Made by a program: the position numbers and the translations under genes. From Sipunculus nudus (taxonomy: Eukaryota > Annelida > Sipuncula > Golfingiida > Sipunculidae): a stretch of 64,000 nucleotides of DNA. The stretch covers positions 16,021,839 through 16,085,838 of the forward strand of contig CM049316.1 of assembly GCA_026874595.1 (NCBI GenBank), written 5' to 3'. Numbering within the stretch: the stretch's first letter is position 1; each line of letters starts with the position of its first letter. The notes under the pieces are model-generated. The model was given only the letters and a program-made list of their open reading frames with translations, ran no database searches and was not told where the DNA came from. This document shows, piece after piece, positions 35,196 to 48,261 of the stretch.

Positions 35196-36299
35196 TAGTT
35201 GTTCCATCCTTGTGAAATAATGAACTGTGGATATAGACCAAGTACAGCATGACACCTTACACAAGAGTTGAGCCAATACAGAACAAAACATAAAAGGGTT
35301 TCCTGCGTATTCTAAATTGATTTGATTTTTCAAAAGAAAGGTCAGTATTTAGGACAAGCGTTCGTACATTCCAGGTAAAATGTTCAATACAGGATGGTCT
35401 TTCATCCCTTTCAAATATCTAAAAAAGCATTCTTATTTATGATCTTTTACTCATAGTCTGAATTAAGTAATTATTTTTTATTAATATTTTAAACGACAGT
35501 GAAATGCCTTTAATTTTTGTCATACAGACCATTTTAGCACCTCCCTTGTGACGTGAACCACATTTGCATAAAACTCGCCATTGAAAAGTTTAGTTTGCTT
35601 GATATCCTACCAACATCACGCAAGTTTTAAAATTATGTATCTTGAACTCACGTTTGGCTTGATGACGACTGCCCTGCATATTTTTTACGAAAATACTCTT
35701 AAGAATGGCATGACGGCAATGGGGGTCACCGTCAAACTAATTAAGTACATCAAATTAGGGGAGAAATGTCAATGTGTAGTTTAGTTAAAGTGTTTTATGT
35801 ATCATGTGCTGTTTTATGTATTATCTCCGGCTCACTGCAGATTCTCGACTTTTAGACAGACCTCAATATTAACGCCGACTGTTCTCGCATTACTGGATCC
35901 ACATTTTAACAATACTGTGTTATATATTATTATTTATTTTTTTATTATTAGTTATTTTTAAGATGCTCCCTTACGGATTTAAAATATCACTGATGCAGTG
36001 AAAAAGGTTTGAAGTGCCTGTAGCTCCAACTTTTTTTGAGCGTGTTGCGTTACCATCAGTCACCCACACGCGTATATGCGTACAAGATAGTACCTTGCTT
36101 TCACACTATACCTCCGAGGACGAACAGTTCTGATAGAGTTAGCAAGAAGAGCTATTGAGATCGTAAACACATACGGTACGCATGTTTCCTACGCTCTTTA
36201 CACAGCGCTTTACCTATAGGGCTACTTCCTATATCGTAAGGCGCTGTTTGTTATGACCTCGTATCCTGCTTTGCAACACCAGAGGGGAGCACTGTATTT
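35196..36299. other. Intergenic, no gene recognised
   Basis: AT-rich and featureless apart from a 67-codon chance ORF at 35,581-35,784. Confidence 0.4.
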
Positions 36300-36760
36300 T
36301 TGTCCAATCAGATGAAACTTTTTGCTGGAAGACAAAGCCAAGCGAGGAATACACGGAGCCAATCATATTCATTTCTTTTTGAGTGACAGCTCATCCCCCA
36401 GTGTTACCGTCTAAACAGGCCACAGGCTCAGAGAGAATTGCCCCTGACGTGGTTTGCTTAGGGCCTTGGGCACATAGGATGCTCGGCCGGTGAGCTGTAA
36501 TTCAAACGAAACGTAACAACAAAGGCTGCGTGCACACCTCGCTGGCTGGTTTCAGTTCTGCAGACAACAGATACATGGCTACGCTAACACAGTCATAATG
36601 TCATAATCGAATCGGTCGATGATGCGAGAATGCAGAGGGAGCAATTTAAATTCGACCGGAAACTCATCAAACGGCGCTTGAAGCGCGGCAATGGGCGGAG
36701 CCAGGATGCCTGTCGAGTGTTTGTTTATTGGCATCTGATTGGCTGCTTGTCACATCGTAC
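36300..36760. promoter_or_regulatory. CpG-richer region with CCAAT and GC boxes
   Basis: CCAAT at 36,304-36,308 and 36,359-36,363, inverted CCAAT (ATTGG) at 36,727-36,731 and 36,738-36,742 (11 bases apart, one helical turn), and a GC box GGGCGG at 36,693-36,698. CpG is noticeably commoner here than in flanking DNA. This arrangement suits an NF-Y/Sp1-type promoter. No start codon or first exon can be assigned; ORFs at 36,630-36,815 and 36,834-37,082 are unrecognised. Confidence 0.35.
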
Positions 36761-37099
36761 GCACGTTTATTTCAGTGGACAACAAACCGCCATCTGGTGT
36801 CTAAATATATCATAAACGGTCAAAGCTGGCAGCGTGAAAATCACCGCTGCCTCGGGAGCGTACATGTTTCCTCGCACACTATTTTTTTACAGAAAAAGGC
36901 TGGTTAGACGTGAAAACGATGTGTTGACTCAGTGCATAACTTGCGAGGACAAGCTGCGAGGACTTTCAGTTTATATCATGTCTTCGTGTCACAGAGAGGA
37001 CCTACTAATCAGCATATCAAGCACGCTTGTGTTAAATAATATTTATTTATTACAGGATTACAAAAGTAGCCAATCAGGCTAATGTATGTCCATGCTTTC

Positions 37100-37103
<4 letters not shown>

Positions 37104-37164
<61 letters not shown>
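37104..37164. repeat. (TA)n microsatellite
   Basis: Pure TA tract of about 60 bases. Surrounding 36,761-37,730 holds no recognised gene. Confidence 0.9.
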
Positions 37165-37166
<2 letters not shown>

Positions 37167-37733
37167 ACATTATATAAGACATCACGGTACAAGTAAAAGT
37201 ACATAAAGTATGGTCAGATATAATGTTTAGATTCATGTTTTAATTCTATGTATTTTCATAATCTTCACCAAAATGAAACAAGACACAAGCAATACGATAA
37301 GAAAGAAATCAATGAATAATATAATGATGTAACATGCTCTCTCGAAACAATAAGTGCAAAACAAAAAATACAAACAATAAACACATATTTACATATATTA
37401 CACTGGATTGGATGATTTATTATTTTTATCATGTAAAACGTTATGTGTCAATAATAAACTTTAGAACCTAGCTGCTCACAGTTTTTCTTGACAGATCAGA
37501 GGGTATACCTATCATGTAGATAAGAAAATCTTTTAGTTATTTTTTTTTGTTTTTCTGCTTACTTCTGAATCCATGGTAATTAAAGGTTCTAATTCTAACT
37601 TCTCACGATCTAAAAAAGATCTGATACCGCTGAACAGGTTGGTTAACCAGCTTAATCATATTATCGAACACCCGGCGTACACATACTCTCTTTTCTAACC
37701 ATCTTGCAAAATCTCTCAATAGATGGCGCTGTC

Positions 37734-37978
37734 ACACACACACACACACAAAACAAATTAAAAGCAAAACGTCCTTTCTGAGGACTTGCAAGAAACATCC
37801 CCAGTATAGTTTTCCATGCTTTTCAAAAGCTGTAAAAATGATTTAACAGCTTTTTGTATGCGAGGATCCATGTGTAAGTCCTCACAAGAAGAAAAAGTCC
37901 TCGCGAGTTTGGTGTGCAGTCAATATCGTGTCGTCTTGTACGGTTATTCAAACACACATCCACACACACACAAACATA

Positions 37979-38023
<45 letters not shown>
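37734..38023. repeat. (CA)n and compound (CA)n-(AT)n microsatellites
   Basis: (CA)n at 37,734-37,750 and 37,951-37,972, the second followed by a long (AT)n at 37,980-38,023. Open frames across this stretch are repeat artefacts. Confidence 0.85.
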
Positions 38024-38029
<6 letters not shown>

Positions 38030-38080
38030 TGTTAAGGGTGTAGTAAAAAAGCGGGCCGAACGGTCTTGTTAGTGAAGTTT

Positions 38081-38152
38081 GCTTTTATGGTGAAGCGGAT
38101 GGAACGCCGGACATGTGCGCAACCGAAATAGGTTCGTATCCCGGAAAGGCCC
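38081..38152 (+). mobile_element. tRNA-like head of a probable SINE
   Basis: A-box TGGTGAAGCGG (38,088-38,098) and B-box GGTTCGTATCCC (38,131-38,142) are 43 bases apart, matching a tRNA. No full cloverleaf with a paired acceptor stem is obvious, so a SINE or tRNA pseudogene is likelier than a working tRNA gene. The 3' extent is unclear. Confidence 0.4.
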
Positions 38153-39039
38153 AATATTTCCCCTGGCAAACTGTCTTCGAAACTAGTACTTACTAGCACA
38201 TCTCAACCCGTTAATCGGCGTAATATACCCGCCCACGCTCAGGATGTATATGTTACATCTAACAATAAACTGATCAATCATATTTTAGATTTGATACCTA
38301 AGATGGAAAACTACTCTAATTGAAAATCGCAGTTTAAACCTAAGCATACTTAAGTTAAATTTTTCAATATAGCCGAAATAGGCCCACTGGTCGACTTAAA
38401 CTCATGTCCTCTTGAGTTCAAATTTGCGATAAATTTTACTCTAAAAATGAGCCGGTTGATCTAAAACCAGTCCACCTCTGCTACAGATAATCGGTTATCG
38501 GTTATGTAATAGTCCATATTTTTTACACAACATTTTGGAGCGATATAGCCGAGGTTTTCCATGCTTATCCCGTTTGACGTAGAACTGATTGGGTCATTCG
38601 ATACGATTCGTGAGTGAACCCGGCTGCCCCGATTTTAAGCTTGTACAGACCTGCACATGGTTATAACTGTGTACTGCTATTCGCCTGCGCATGATGATTA
38701 TCGGTGCATATTTTCGCAAATGATGGAAGAAACGGGACATCCGTGTCATGTGATCATAAACAGATAAATAAATGTGATAATCTTTGTGGCAACGACAGTT
38801 GAATGTCGTGTCACAAAGGTAAGGATGGAGAACTTATTCTTCTGTGTGAATGCTGACTGGTTGATGTAGCTGCATATAAGGATGCTTACCCATGATACAT
38901 GATTCATATGTTCAGCGAGAGATTTGTGGATTACGAAAAATGAAAATCTGAATACATGTATTTGTAAAGCCACTAAATAGACTTCGTCTCTTCCATTGAA
39001 TTAATGAGTATCGCACCAGAATAGAGAGATCGACTTGGT
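38153..39039. other. 5' flank of third GPCR
   Basis: Non-coding, AT-rich. No clear promoter motif assigned. Confidence 0.4.
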
Positions 39040-40084
39040 GTGGCGAAGATGAATTTGAGTGGAAACATGCTGGACAACGTGACAAATATCAACGTGACGT
39101 ATTCGCCCCCATCGGACTACCAGACGTACATGAGTTACATTGTAGACATCTTCCGCCGCGGTCGTGATATTGCTTGTATTGTAATAGCCGTTCTCGGCTC
39201 AGTTGGGAATTGTACTGCGCTAGCAATTTTGTTCTCATCCAGGAAAACCAGAAACACCGTGGCAGGATTCCTTTTAATCTGCCTTACAATATCAGATACA
39301 TTATTTTTAGTCTGTTGGGACAAGGTAGATGACACTTATCCTTTCCCTGTTTTTTGCTACATATTTTGGGTCATATCACTCTGGGGAGTAACAATGTCCA
39401 ACATAATAATAATTTTCATCGCTTTAGCTCGATACCTTTCAGTATCCCGACCTCTCAGAATATTTTGGATTCTCAACTACCGAAATATGGTATTAACGGT
39501 AGGAATGACGTCTCTGGCTACGTTTGTCGCTTCAGCTGCAACATATCCCCTTTTAAACATGGAAGGACGCTGTTTCATACATTCTTTTGAGGTGGTGATG
39601 GGCACTCTACTTTTTATGAAGACAATGGTGATTAACAACATCATACTTGCCCTTTCTGTGTTTCTAATCCGACACCTACGGCGTTCCTCGAGTAACCTAG
39701 GCAACCTGACTTCTTCAAATAGAAACTGATATAGTAAGAATCCAAAATAACAGGCGAGCAATCAAGTTTGTTTTGTTAATTACTTTGACAACGGTGATTT
39801 TGAATATCCCTCATGCTGTGACTTGTACAATCCGCTTGTTCACCAAGAATGGAATAGTTCGTGTGATTTACTACATGACACAACTGGTAATGTTACTGCA
39901 TTATGCAATCAACATTTTATTATATTGTGTGGGAAGTAAAGCTTTCCGGGCTGATGCACATGCGCTGTTTGACCGACTGATTAAGACTGTGTCTCGGATT
40001 TGTACGAGGAGAGGTGGAGGGACGAACAGCCCCGGCGTCGACGCTATAAGGGCAGGCTCAACGGAAGAGGTAACTAGTATGTGA
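39040..40084 (+). pseudogene. Class A GPCR paralog with one frameshift
   Basis: Intronless member of the local GPCR family on the opposite strand. Frame 1 (39,040-39,729) covers the N-terminus (sequons N5, N13, N18) through TM5: N57 in TM1 (GSVGN), D86 in TM2 (ISDTLFLV), C106 and C178 for the disulfide, and A130-R131-Y132 in place of DRY. A +1 shift between 39,710 and 39,728 leads into frame 2, which is open through TM6 (IKFVLLITL, LNIPHAV) and TM7 (YAINILLYCVGSKAFR) to the stop at 40,082-40,084. The segment KTR...GFLLICLT.SDTL is shared with the 361-residue receptor. The single indel may be a true lesion or a sequencing error; if the latter, the receptor is complete at about 345 residues. 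The ligand is unknown. Confidence 0.85.
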
Positions 40085-40144
40085 TCTTACTACCACATAG
40101 TTTAATACATAAGAGTCACCTTATCATATAAAACTGGATATCAA

Positions 40145-41270
40145 CATGGATATCCAGATAACTGTGAGTGACAATAATTTAGTGATCGCCGTCATCATCA
40201 CATGGAAAATGTGTGACAATAATAAAGTGACGAACAAGATCATCATAATATATCTCTGAGCGACAAAAATTAAGCGATGGCCATCATCATCACATGACAC
40301 ATGAAAAATGTGTGTGACATTAATTAAGTGATGACCGCTATCATCATATGATACTTGTGTGTGACGATAATAATGTAATGACCGCCATCATCACATGATA
40401 CCTGTGTGTGACAAAAATGAGGTGGTGACCGCCATCAACAAATGATACCTGTGTGTGACAATAATTAAGTGATGACCGCCATTACCATATGATACCTGTC
40501 TGTAACGTTAATTTTATGAGGACTGCCATTATCAAATGATACCTGTGTGTGACAATAATTAAATGATAACCGCCATATCATATGATACCTGTGTGACAAT
40601 CATTACGTGATGAGTGCCATTATCATATAATACCTGAGTGTGACAATAATTAAGTGATGTCCGCCATCGCCATTTGATAAATGTGTGTGACACTAATCAA
40701 GTGATGACCGCCATTATCACATGATACCTTTGGCAATTAAGTGAAGACTGCCATAATCATATGATACCTGTCTGTGACGATAATTTAATGATGACCGCCA
40801 TCAACAAATGATACCTGTGTGTGACAATAATTAAGTGATGAACGCCATCATCACATGATACCTGTGTGTAACAATAATAAAGTGATGAGTGCCATCATCA
40901 CATGTTACCTGTGTGAGACAATAATTAAGTTATGACCGCAATCATAACATGAACATGTGGGTGACAATAATTAAGAGATGTCCACCACCATCACATGATA
41001 CCTGTGTGTGACAATAATTAAGTTATGACCGCCATCATCACATTATACCTATGTGCAATAATAAAGTTTATCATCACAAGATACCTGTGACTGACAATAA
41101 TTAAGAATTTACTACCATCAGCACAAGGTACCTGTGGATGACAATAATAAAGTGTTGACCACCATCAGCACATAACATCTATGTGAAAAAAAGTGAATAA
41201 CCGCGTCATCACATAATATGTGTGTGTGTGACAATAATTAAATTTTGACTGGGATCATCACAAAATGTGT
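40145..41270. repeat. 47-bp minisatellite
   Basis: More than 20 imperfect copies of 'gatacctgtgtgtgacaata' + 'attaagtgatgaccgccatc' + 'atcacat'. It begins about 60 bases after the GPCR stop codon. Units vary in length by a few bases, so it is old or loosely maintained. Confidence 0.9.
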
Positions 41271-42399
41271 GTCTCTCAGTATATATATGTGTTTGTACGT
41301 GTATATCAATAATATAAAGATGAACATGATTTCGACAAACATATAGTAGTGTTAACCTTCCTGTTTGAGTGATATACATCGCCATCACAAGCCAAATGGA
41401 GTGTTTTGCTTGGCAGTGATCCCTCCCCGATAACACACAATCATGCACACTCATGGGAGAGCGAAACATATTCCTTCATCCGTATTATTTATGATTTAAC
41501 AATATCTGATCAGCAAATAAGTTAAACATATGTGGATCCGTGGTTTTATCAATGAAACTTCCTCCTTCGGAACCGCTGACATATTTGTTGTTGTAAACCC
41601 ATGTTTCTTTTCATAATAAAAGCAGTGTATCAAGTATGGATATAAAAAATATATTTACTATATATGAACATATGTATGAAATAATTAATATTAATATTGT
41701 TAATAATTATATATTAAATCTTGATAATAATTCTTTATTTCTTGCAATGTACACGGCGAGGTTTCGAATCCGCTCTGTCAATGGGTTACCAAAATGTTAT
41801 GTCAATTTGGAAACAATAATCATGCATAACCAAATATATGCCTTTATAGCTTTGATAACCTCTCGGGAAGCAACCAGGCACAGACACTTGGTGATACTTT
41901 ATACTTACTTGTGTATTCGGGTTTTTGGATCTCAAAGGCGATGGTATATTTGAAAGTTATTAAGTCAACAATAATATGGAAGGTCGTCTTTACGATATAA
42001 TAGAAGCGGTTGCGCCTACGCCTAGCACCATCAAGGGTTAAGGATTGTGACTGGTCAAAAGGGAAATGGGTTTAAACGGGATGTTATTTCAAAGGCAAAC
42101 CCATCCCAGCTATTCTTATGGTTAACAGTGTACTGGAGTTGAGAGCCATCAGATAAAATGAAAGGAATTGACGATTTTAAAAGTAACCTTCTAGCGAAAA
42201 AATGTACATTCGAAATATCAGACAGATAGAAGAACATACAAAATAACAGACTTACCAGATCCGCATTCCAGACCCGAAGTACAAAAACTTGCGTGTCTCA
42301 ATCAATCATTTATGAAGATGATTAACATTGATCAATTTTGCAGGAAGAGAAAGTGGGTAAAATTTTCCTGTAAAATATTCTTAGGTCCTACAGTGCAAC

Positions 42400-42453
<54 letters not shown>

Positions 42454-43417
42454 AAGGTTAATACACATCATATGGTCACGTATATGTATTAAATAGTTGA
42501 TCGATTTAACATTAAAACAGGGGCCAGTTGAGATTTTTTTATTGTTGATTCTTTTAATATAAAACCAGTGTTTGGTTACAAATGTTGATTTTCAAAGTTT
42601 TTCTTTCCTATTTACATTCTGACTTATCCTTTCATCATCTACCATGTATCACACACTATTATATTAATATGAGAGTGACTACGAAAAAACATATTCTCTA
42701 TCCCTTCAATCCTCGGTAATATTACTCTCCCGGGGGTCAATAGTTATTTAATGATTAAGCAACATCATTACGCGACATCATTTAAATGAATTCGTAGAGT
42801 ATGCTATGTCAGATATTTTGATCTTTTATTTGTACTTCACTGTAGATTTAATATAAATGGTAGCAACATCCATGTTTGTGATATAAGGGATTCTTGTAAG
42901 CCATTGCCATAATTGCTACAAATTATTTTAGGCCGCCATATTGAATTTCAAAATTGCTGCCATTTTTAACACACTTTTGCCTATATCTTTTATTGTGAAT
43001 ACCGTAGAAGAATGCAAATGGAAGCAATATGACTATTTATGATATTAAGATAAAACTCAAAGCAGTTGCCGTATTTGTTTGTCATCTTGAAGTGCCCAGA
43101 TAACCCAACTATAACTCGGTATCAGTAATGTTGGTAAGTGAGATATAATCACATACCAGTAGCTCTTTCAAGGATGTAATTCCGATTATCATGTATTAGT
43201 TTATCGTGCATATAAGTATGAGAAAATCTGCATCATATGATACCAAAGTTCTTCCAGTATCTCGTAGCCTTTTAAAAGAGTCAAAGTTCTGATCAAAGTA
43301 ATATGTAGGCCTGTGGTAGGAGATAATATTCGAAGCAGCAGGAGTGGGCCACTAATCACCTGACGAAGAAGCCTAACTAGTCTATCCTAAATGGCGTCAC
43401 TCTTTATCTTTATCTAC

Positions 43418-43469
<52 letters not shown>

Positions 43470-46206
43470 TGAATATATGCCGCGCACAATATAATTTGTA
43501 TTTAATGTATTTAAATAGCTTTATTAACCTACAAAACACTTGAACAGAACAGCAATAATTTTACTGATAAAATTCGACCAGTTAAAGTGCATATAATAAA
43601 ACAGGTATCGTTCGTTAGTACATTGGTGAGACTGTTCTACAGTCTCCAATAGAGGCTACCTCGCAGTAATGGGCCGTAGATTATCAATAAATATACTATA
43701 TATTGCCAAATAATTGGCACTAGAATTTTGCTTATCTGAATGTACGGAGATAAAATCAATATTTCTGCTTGTGTAATATTGTAAGGATTATCCTAGTACA
43801 TATTGTGTATATAAATAAACTCCTTTTGATAACCTATGATTATTGCGTAGGTCACAAACTTTTATTCGTACTTCAGAAGAAAACGACGTTTTTCCTTGAA
43901 GAAATATGTCTTAGTTAAACAAATTGGGCTAAATAGTTGTTTGAAGGCTCATCGGGCATTATCCAGATGGCGCTGGTGCTTGCGCTCAGATCTTCAACAT
44001 ATAATCAATGAGGGTTTATTAACGGCTCATTAGAATCTATTCTAAACATAAGTTAACTATATATTAACCTCAAAATCAAATGTTTTACTTGTCATTGATC
44101 GAAGCACGATGGATTCACATGATATTGATTCACCGCGTTGTGTGATCAACCAAGTACAAACATTTTACAAATGTAATGGCAATATTCTGTCAGGAAAATG
44201 AATAAATATATGTGGAACTCAGGTTTATAAAAAAAATACTTCTTGTACAAACACCGCCTCAACGCAACATCACTGGTGGAGCACCCGATTAACTCTGTCT
44301 GTGTCTCCGTTTGTGAATTCAACGTGTATGGGTACTTTGATACTGAGAAGGAATGTTTGTAGAAAACATTACTGTATTTTATAAATCTGCATATATGTGT
44401 GATGTATGAATGATAAGCGTATGAATTATGATTGATACATGCGGATTATTAAATTTATAAATTCGTCTTTTTTAACACAACTCTCAGCTCTTATACACCT
44501 CATTTTTTCTGTGTCTCTTTCGCTGGTTTTCATACAATATTATCCAGTTTGCATCACCAGGGCTGGCACACACAGGGGAGAAGAGTGGCAAACTTACCAA
44601 TGAGAGCTTGGTATGGCATTGTGTCTTGACTCCGTTTAAAACATGTGACACCCCACTCTTGTTGACCTGATAATTGGCCATGTGCAGCCTAATAAACTTG
44701 ATAAACTATAGAGCGATTAAACACTAAAGAGATATGGACCAACCCTACTGTATAACCGCTGCACTGGGAGTGTACCTGATTCTTCTAGACAATTTACACC
44801 GGATTTTGATAAGCCTGTTTGTGGCAACATATTCATACACGCATCACAACTTCGGTAGGAAAAGCAAATGAATTTCTCAATGTTAACCTCTACATGTAAA
44901 CATGTAGAGGTCTACCATTGATAGTGTACAATAACAGGCTATATGGTCTATTGAAATGTTGCAAGTACTTAGTGATATTTTCCTGTACCTAGATTGCAGC
45001 AGCTATGATAGAAATGTTCTTTATTGTCTCCAATGATCTTTTTAGGTCTTTGTAGAACTTCTTTGAAGCTCCAATAAAAGCACGCATTCACGGGCACAGC
45101 TAAGTTATTGCTAACATTAAGGACAAAGCGATTAAATTTGATAGTTGCTGATGTTGCTGTTGCGGAGTGTTCAGTAAAACCACGCTTTTAGTATAACTAT
45201 ATATATAGCTTCATAAGACTACTTCCCGGTCGACAGATACACGTAAAGCTGATTTACGCATCATCCAAATGGGTTAGGTGGTTGACAAGTTTTCTATAAC
45301 CAATCAAATATTTTGCTGATAATATACATATTCACACCATCTGAATTATGTTTACAACCAATTTCCATGACATTGCCCTCTGAATTATGTGAGCAATTTG
45401 GGCACATTGTGTCCTGCAGCGGAACAAAATATTGGATACAGCACAACATATACACAGATGCCTTATTTTGAAATGTCCCTGTCAAAATACAAACACCTAG
45501 ATGAGAATCCAGCTTTTATTGACACACAAAAGTCAGTTAGAAGCAAAGTCTCTGTCAAGGAGTTACACCTCAATGCTAAATGCTCAGGGTGTCCCTGCAA
45601 TATTTCATAGGGTGTATTATCTAAAACTTCTAAATAAAAGGGAAATTAAATTACGCCTTTAAGATACACTAACATAATTATCATCCAACAAGTGAAAAAT
45701 ACATTCTCAGATGTTCTGGGAAGCATGGGCTTGATTGTGTCCCTCATTGCTAATTCTGTCATAGAATATTATTCGCAATGGGCTGTGTAATTTTTAAAAT
45801 ACTCAGGTTCACATGGACACAGATTTACTGACTGCTTTCTTTAAAGTCCGAGATGATGTGACGAGGATGTAATGAGTGGTATCTAAGACGTCCCACATAA
45901 CCAAGCAAGAGAGTTTGATGAGCATTTGGAAAAAAATCAAACTCGGACATATGTTAAACCCTAGTGAAAGCGTGGCGGTTTATATTTGGATTAGGTGCTT
46001 TTATGGCAAAAAAAAAAAGAACAGACACACCTTCTATTCATTGTCACTCCTGAAAAGGAAGCAGTAAAAGAATATAAAAAACAAAACATTTTGAGGAATA
46101 TAACACTTATATTACTGGTTCGTTCTCTTTAATATATCAAATATTTGATATGTAACAAACGTGTGACCCATCGAAAGGTTTAATTGAATATATAATATAT
46201 GCAGTT
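41271..46206. other. Long intergenic stretch
   Basis: No gene recognised in about 5 kb. It has (AT)n tracts at 42,403-42,446 and 43,420-43,467. A perfect 11-bp inverted repeat (acctctacatg, 4-base loop) lies at 44,886-44,911. Open frames at 41,636-41,953, 44,484-44,681 and 45,389-45,610 lack recognisable domains. Confidence 0.5.
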
Positions 46207-46254
46207 TTGAATAGACATTGTCTGTTGCCCTTGAATAGACATTGTCTGTTGCCC
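46207..46254. repeat. 24-bp tandem duplication
   Basis: 'ttgaatagacattgtctgtt' plus 'gccc' occurs twice head to tail with no mismatch, at the left edge of the L1/Tx1 fragment. Confidence 0.95.
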
Positions 46255-46261
46255 AATTCTA

Positions 46262-46860
46262 TTCACTCTGTTGAATAAAATCTGTGTAAACTACAATATG
46301 TAGTTAATAAATTTATATGGAATGGTAAAAAGCCAAAGGTGAAGTACAACACTGCAATTAGCCAATACAGTAAAGGTGGTCTGAATTTTCCAGATAAAAA
46401 ATTAAAAAAGCTCAGCAAGTACTGTGGATAAAAAGACTTATTCTTGAACAGGGTAATCCCTGGACTAAGTTGGTTACAAAACATCTTGCAATAATTGGGG
46501 ATGTGAACTTCATCAGAATAAACTTTGATGTTAATAAGACCCAAACGTTAAATTTTCTACCTACATTTCATAAAAAAATGTTTAATGTCATGGCCTGGAA
46601 TAATATGTTGTTTAAATCTGAAATCAGTCTGTGTTCTATAAAAAAATTCTAGTTGTATACCCAAAAATTTGTATAACATACTTGATCATCAGCAAACTGT
46701 TAATAATATTAGATATAATAACATTGCCTTTATCAAGAATGTATCATATGATATTGCACAGCTAAGCTCAAAATTAATCTATCAGAAATGTATAAGAGAC
46801 AAAAGTAGAATTAGAAAGATTAAATGGGATGAATACTGGGATGTATCAATCTAAGAAAAA
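46262..46860 (+). mobile_element. L1/Tx1-like LINE fragment (RT C-terminal region)
   Basis: Conceptual translation gives FIWNGKKPKVKYNTAISQYS, KGGLNFPD, LWIKRLILEQGNPWTKLV and, further on, AQLSSKLIYQKCI, which fit the region after the reverse transcriptase palm in L1/Tx1 elements. It is split by several stops and frame changes. There is no catalytic core, endonuclease or poly-A tail. Confidence 0.7.
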
Positions 46861-47260
46861 GAACAACGCTACTCAGCTATATATCATATATCACTAGATC
46901 GATACACCAGGGAATTCCAGTATAAAATTTTAAATAATTAATTAATCTTTTAAATAATCTCTGAGAATATGGGAAAGCTGAAGTATGTTGTTGTAGAGTA
47001 ATCATGCGCAAAAAAAAATCATTGATTGGGCTGTGGCGGCCATATTGTTATTCCGACAGGTCTGTACTTCATTAGGTCCAGAGCCCTTATAGGTTCCAAT
47101 CATGTCTGTGAATTTGGGAAAGCTGAAGCATGTTGTTGATGAGTTATTGCGCGCAAAAGAAAGTGTCGCTGACGGAAGGACGGAAGTAAGGAAGGACGAA
47201 CTGACACGGTGATCACTATAGGGCTTCACTTGTCAAGCGGGGCCCTAATTATACGATTAC
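46861..47260. mobile_element. Interspersed repeat fragment
   Basis: 'gggaaagctgaagtatgttg' and 'gggaaagctgaagcatgttg' are repeated 130 bases apart. The right side reads 'acggaaggacggaag' and then 'gatcactatagggcttcac...gcggggccctaat', a signature I associate with a common molluscan repeat. No coding capacity. Confidence 0.45.
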
Positions 47261-48261
47261 AGGTGTAACGATTATCATTTCTGTCCTGTAACCCTCGCAG
47301 AGTTAAAGCCCATTGCTCTAGTTAAGCATATCATATCGTCATTGGGAAAATTACACATGCTGAGAGGTGTTCCATTTCAATAACAACCCAGAAGATATAT
47401 AATATCTCCCAGCGTAAATATCTCTGAATGTAATAGTGGTATGCATCTGCATAGGATTCAGGTGTCAGGTCAAACTTCAAAGTGGTGTTCTCATATAGCT
47501 TAAGGATTTTAGTATGTTTAGAATGTTTTCGTAGATGATCTATATATGATGGACCTATATGTTATATATACCATTGTGTCAATGCAGTGACAATCATCAC
47601 ATTTGTATTTCAGGGCCCGCGTTATCTTCCAGAAACATTACATTGGCGCCAACAGCTTAGTTCAGCATATAAAGTAGCAGAAACTTTAAGCGACATCTGA
47701 ATTAACACTTACATGTATTTAACAATTATGACGCTCAATAAATGAACAAAATCAAGTAATTTTACGATTTAGTTCGAAAGCTGTCCAGAGTGTTTGCGTT
47801 ATGCGCTCCTGTGCATGTTTATATGAATTAGAATTAATATATGGAAGTAACTGCGCATTTGCTGCTATTTATATAAACCTATGTTAAATGTTATGTTTAT
47901 TCAAACATAATTCATAATCCATCAAATCCACAAAAAGATCGAGGTCCTGGTGCGTGACATATAAAACACAGACAAACAATAGCTTAGTTAGAGTGCAGGC
48001 CAACAGATAACGTAAACGCAAGGCCTTGCATAGTAATAATATTTCACCAAAATGAACACAAGCATAACATCGCTGTTTGCATTTCTTGGCTAGCGTACGG
48101 TGATTAAGCATAAGTCTGTTTTGTAATCTTAACTTGGATTGAACTGTATGTTATTTTATTTATTATAACTTTTTACGTAAGATTTATTTAAACAAAAATT
48201 GGGTTAGGTTTGACACAGAAAAACATCCAGAGGTAAGGATTTTCCCGGTAGATGATCAAGT
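47261..48261. other. Intergenic, no gene recognised
   Basis: AT-rich. Nothing recognisable on either strand. Confidence 0.4.

Noticed and set aside
34887-35220. Overlapping 75-94 codon frames on both strands, including one that could splice in phase to the exon at 34,790-34,826
   Set aside because: The segment has tRNA-spaced A and B boxes and a SINE body motif, so it is a SINE.
40145-41270. CRISPR-like array
   Set aside because: The units are contiguous and diverged with no distinct spacers, in eukaryotic DNA; it is a minisatellite.
41636-41953. 105-codon ORF
   Set aside because: Low-complexity Asn/Ile-rich start from AT-rich DNA, with no domain or splice context.
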